Source: Pelargonium nanum (Eukaryota > Streptophyta > Magnoliopsida > Geraniales > Geraniaceae). From it: a stretch of 21,336 bases of DNA. The notes beneath the pieces were generated by a model. That model saw only the letters and a list, made by a program, of their open reading frames with translations, made no database searches and was not told where the DNA came from. The stretch is taken from the NCBI GenBank assembly GCA_036897485.1, contig JAYMTF010001784.1:1-21336 (forward strand), written 5' to 3'. The translations under genes and the position numbers were made by a program. This document shows positions 18,201 through 21,336 of this stretch, one piece after another (the first letter of the stretch is position 1; the number at the start of each line of letters is the position of its first letter).

Positions 18201-21200
18201 ACCCATCAAGACTCTAAAGAGTAACCTAACAAAGTACGGCAACCATCATTTTATAAGAATGGCACTGACCAATTTTAAGCAAACTGCATGTATAGAATTG
18301 GCAATACTTATAACCCTGTCAAACAAATCTTCACAATCTGTATCTTCTTCATCAGACTCTGAAGACATTGTCTTTAGTACGTTAAGGATTACAGGAATTG
18401 CTACTTTTAGTTGCTCAAAGTGCCGCCTCTTAATGGAAAGAAAAACTGAAAACAAAAAAATAAAGAGTTCTGCTGTGTCAGAACTATGCATGCAGAAGGT
18501 CGCTTTTATGCTTTCTCTAATAGTGAAATTTAAGCTATCACGTCAAACTAAAGTAACAGTTAAGGTGGCAGCATTAAGATATGAGTTGCATACTCGCATT
18601 CACTAGGTTCAATGACACCATTCACTCATAGAAAACCAAAATTAGAAATGCATTCCTATATGCATTTCACAATGCAAAAACATTGGTATGAACACAATAT
18701 ATTATCAAAGTATAGTCCACAACTCCACATAAGTTTTGAGGAGGACAAAGCACCTCACAATCACATTACTAACTCGAGAATGTCTCGTATTGAAGTGTTC
18801 CTATGGTGTTGCTAGTTGGTTACTGATTTCTCATTTACTTTAGTACCTATGACCTCTGTACAATGATAAGAAACATTTCCCTTCAATATAATATGGTCAG
18901 GGCAGGAAGAGGATAAATGGCATATCTCTCTTGTTGGCAACGGCACCACCTGACTTGCAATGGAATTTATGGAAAATGTTAAACAAACATTTTATTTAAT
19001 TTTTGTTGTTTAAACATTCGATATAATAAAAAATGATCCCCACAAAATGGGGCACCAAAACCTCAGAAGAAAACTCACAACTTCTTTGCTCATTTGTAGA
19101 CTTTCGTAATATATTAATGAGTATACTATCTTCAAATCTACTTATACTACCCAACTATCATTTCTCTGTAATGAAGTTCCATAAATGTACCAATTAACAT
19201 ACAGTATTGACCTCTTATGAATCAAACTTAGAACAAAGTGATAAACAAATAGACAAGCAAATGATTAGGTGAACCAGCCAGATGATCCTGGTCCTTTTGA
19301 TCTTTCCCATTTCATGACATGTATTGGTCGAACGAATTCAAAATAAATACAAGCCAAACGAGTGAGAAATTATAGATTGCATACAACACAATGCCACCAT
19401 ACTTGAAAAGACAATTCAAATTGTCAGAAATTTACTTTTTGTAATAAATAAATAAAAACCCAATCAAAATCACAGTTCAATTGATAAGTGAAAAAAACTA
19501 CTTAAACAATTGAACTTTTGATAAATAATGATATACGGTAGAATTCCTGAAGCACCATCTTTGTGAGGCAAACAAATTAAATACGCATGCCATAAAACTC
19601 ATTTCATGAAAATAAGAAAACAAAATACATAAATAAAGAATAACATATATGTGCATGAAATAAGGAAGCATTATCATGTAAATTGATTAGCAATATTCAA
19701 CCAAATTAAGTATTTAGTACCATTGAGTATACCAATCATGCAAGGAAGCCATTCTTATTATAACAATAATTACCTTTTGAGAGCCCACTTAGAAGAGGAG
19801 CAAAATACGGAGGAGTCTTGATCGCCTTACTTGGGGAATCTAGTGCCTTATAAATATCAAAGATCAATAACAAGAATGATTGTCAACAAGATACCCCTAG
19901 TAGGAACACAGACATACTCAGGTGCCATGCATTGAGGTACTTTGAAGTTCACAAAAAAAATATATATCAATCATGAACTAATCAAGTGCGTAGACAATAG
20001 TAGTTAGTATTAGTATAAATGTGTCAAAGCCACTAAATAAAGACCTTAGAACATCTATCCAGCAATGAATAACTAGATCGATAGTCAATAAGAATAATGT
20101 AAGAATTTCCATCAATCTTCTCAAGAATCCTGTAGACCAGTCAAATTACTAAAATGCATAATATTGTTGGAGACATCATTCATGAGTATTAAAATAGGAT
20201 CGAAACATCTATCTCCTCACAGTTTTCAAAGATTGCCAACCCACCTTACGCGACTTGAAAAAAAAACATCATATACATCAAACCTTACATGACCTGAAAC
20301 AAATGTGAAATGAAACATAGCATTTTACTTTTTGCATAGAATGAGTTTAGCATCAGGTTTGCCCATAGGATGAGATTCAGCAAGCTAAAGATGATTAAGT
20401 TAATATTGCATTACATTGCATTTGTCATATGTTTGAAAACTAAATTTTCTATGAATTCTTTATAAGTTGTAAAGGGATTAGGTCAAGGATTCAATTTCAA
20501 AAATCTATAGTAAGATTTATACCATATTCAAAATAATGCCCATTGATCATGGCCTTCTACAAGAAGCTTTGTTTATACTGCATAGTACCTGCACATAAGT
20601 TTACCTTTTTTTCACTTCAAACATGTGTGTCTGCAAGCAGGTACTTAGTTTTAAGTCAAGAACTCGGGAAAAAAAGTCTTAACTCCAATACTTTTCCAAT
20701 CGAAACTTCATGACATACCTCGCAAAGAATTGAAAGCATGTCCCGTGGACTACAAGTTGCTATGAACCTATCAATAATACCATCAACAATATCCAAGCAT
20801 CCAGTCAGCAAACCCGCAAACTTGGAAACTGCCTTGGGCAACTCAAATGAGAGCGCATCAATGACTGCCTGGAACATAACCAACAAAAACTCACAAACTG
20901 ATCAACAAAACAATTCAAAAATGAATTGAAACAAATACATACCTGGTCCAAGGAAGGGGAAGATATATATCGATCAATTTCACGGAGAATTTGAAATGCA
21001 TTGTCTTTTGCATCATCATCATCTGGATTTGATGCAACAGTTTCTAGGATTGAATCTAGGAAGCTGACAAGCTCAGTAATTGTGCTCTCGGAGCGACGGA
21101 AATCTCCATCTGCAATGGCCTATCAAGACAAACAAAATTTCCTAGCTCAACTAAACATCTTCCTCAAATTGCACCGATTATATTCATTACTAATAATGAT

Positions 21201-21336
21201 AGTAATAAACTAATAATAATTCAACTAAAAAAAACAGTAATAGAGCAATTGGTGGAGTAGAAAGCGAAAATGGGACCAGTCTTACATTGGAGCAGGAGGT
21301 TAGGGCTTGTTGAAGACGAAGCAGGAGAGGATGGTC
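15253..21336 (-). CDS. ALF4: Aberrant root formation protein 4 (ALF4, glomulin-like), 5' partial
   Basis: Fourteen exons, all GT-AG, listed 5' to 3': 21336-21286, 21119-20943, 20868-20719, 19846-19774, 18445-18270, 18184-18125, 18037-17887, 17753-17694, 17583-17312, 17233-17162, 16974-16897, 16798-16595, 15842-15791 and 15473-15253. Together they give 598 residues without a break. The first codons lie beyond the window; Arabidopsis ALF4 has about 626. The product reads LLLRLQQALTSC, VIDALSFELPKAVSKFAGL, YFAPLLSGLSK, RHFEQLKVAIPVIL, SHFFQYCGLSYLGLITGS, ASLSVIWGHIS, NQTKRWQAIGMLKHIFSS, GKTNYTGVLSKENL and EWLLPLRTLV, all ALF4 hallmarks. It is an all-helical repeat protein with an acidic loop (SESDEEDTDCED, about residues 179-190). 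Known of the family: it binds RBX1 and restrains SCF ubiquitin ligases, and loss in Arabidopsis blocks lateral root initiation. It is convergent with the zipper/EAR gene. Confidence 0.95.
15843..16594 (-). other. ALF4 intron between exons 12 and 13
   Basis: 752 bp, AT-rich. It contains an (AC)n microsatellite at 15912-15926 followed by GACAGACAGAC, and a GTGTGTTTGTGTGTG tract near 16287-16301. I see no transposon or RNA gene. Confidence 0.7.
15912..15926. repeat. (AC)n microsatellite
   Basis: Seven and a half AC units inside an ALF4 intron, flanked by GACAGACAGAC. A candidate variable marker. Confidence 0.8.
18446..19773 (-). other. Largest ALF4 intron, between exons 4 and 5
   Basis: 1328 bp, AT-rich throughout. 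The split codon (G|TT, Val) and the joined reading LSK-V-FLSI match ALF4 of other plants, so no exon is missing here. Short ORFs (for example 18612-18815) are chance. I found no clear inverted repeats. Confidence 0.75.
19847..20718 (-). other. ALF4 intron between exons 3 and 4
   Basis: 872 bp, AT-rich. The joined reading SILCE-ALDSPSK matches the family, so the intron is complete. I see no gene or repeat of note in it. Confidence 0.75.

Noticed and set aside
18259-18606. 115-codon plus-strand ORF
   Set aside because: It is antisense to ALF4 exon 5 and adjoining intron; the minus-strand reading is the conserved one.
1-21336. CRISPR arrays, bacterial operons, rRNA or tRNA genes
   Set aside because: I saw no regularly spaced repeats, Shine-Dalgarno-led gene strings or RNA gene signatures; spliced plant genes explain the coding content.

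Overview
This is a stretch of plant nuclear DNA. The signs are spliced genes with GT-AG introns, AT-rich intergenic DNA full of transposon relics, plant-specific gene families (ALF4, BAHD acyltransferase, nodulin-like MFS) and plant transposon ends (CACTA, Mutator, Tc1/mariner MITE). A eudicot is most likely. I cannot name the species.

Layout: (1) 1-546 is unresolved DNA with one unmatched minus-strand ORF. (2) 547-1860 is a chimeric gene relic: the front part of a BAHD acyltransferase followed by part of a nodulin-like (NFD4-type) MFS transporter, both frameshifted. The transporter homology stops where a CACTA-type terminus begins at 1861. (3) 1861-10000 is a transposon graveyard. It holds two diverged copies of a ~530 bp direct repeat (1939-2467 and 7753-8290), a clean Mutator-like element (3080-4362, 9-bp target duplication with one mismatch), a small mariner-type MITE (4440-4705), fossils of a retroelement-like coding domain and of a possible LTR-element leader, a degenerate long-inverted-repeat element (about 6245-6795) and a CACTA transposase fragment (about 9316-9786). 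(4) 10380-13870 is an apparently intact five-exon plus-strand gene for a 252-residue plant protein of no known function. It has a four-heptad leucine zipper and a C-terminal DLNMMP (EAR-type repression) motif. It has a TATA box, a promoter G-box and a 1.86 kb first intron with two more G-boxes. (5) 13870-15250 is intergenic and includes a likely LTR fossil lying antisense. (6) 15253-21336 (minus strand) is ALF4, the plant glomulin-like inhibitor of SCF ubiquitin ligases. I could model 14 exons and 598 residues; the first codons lie beyond the right edge.

The two intact genes are convergent, with 1.7 kb between their stop codons. I see no operon, CRISPR array, rRNA or tRNA gene. No wholly new system stands out. 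The most interesting items are the zipper/EAR protein and the BAHD-transporter chimera cut by a CACTA end.
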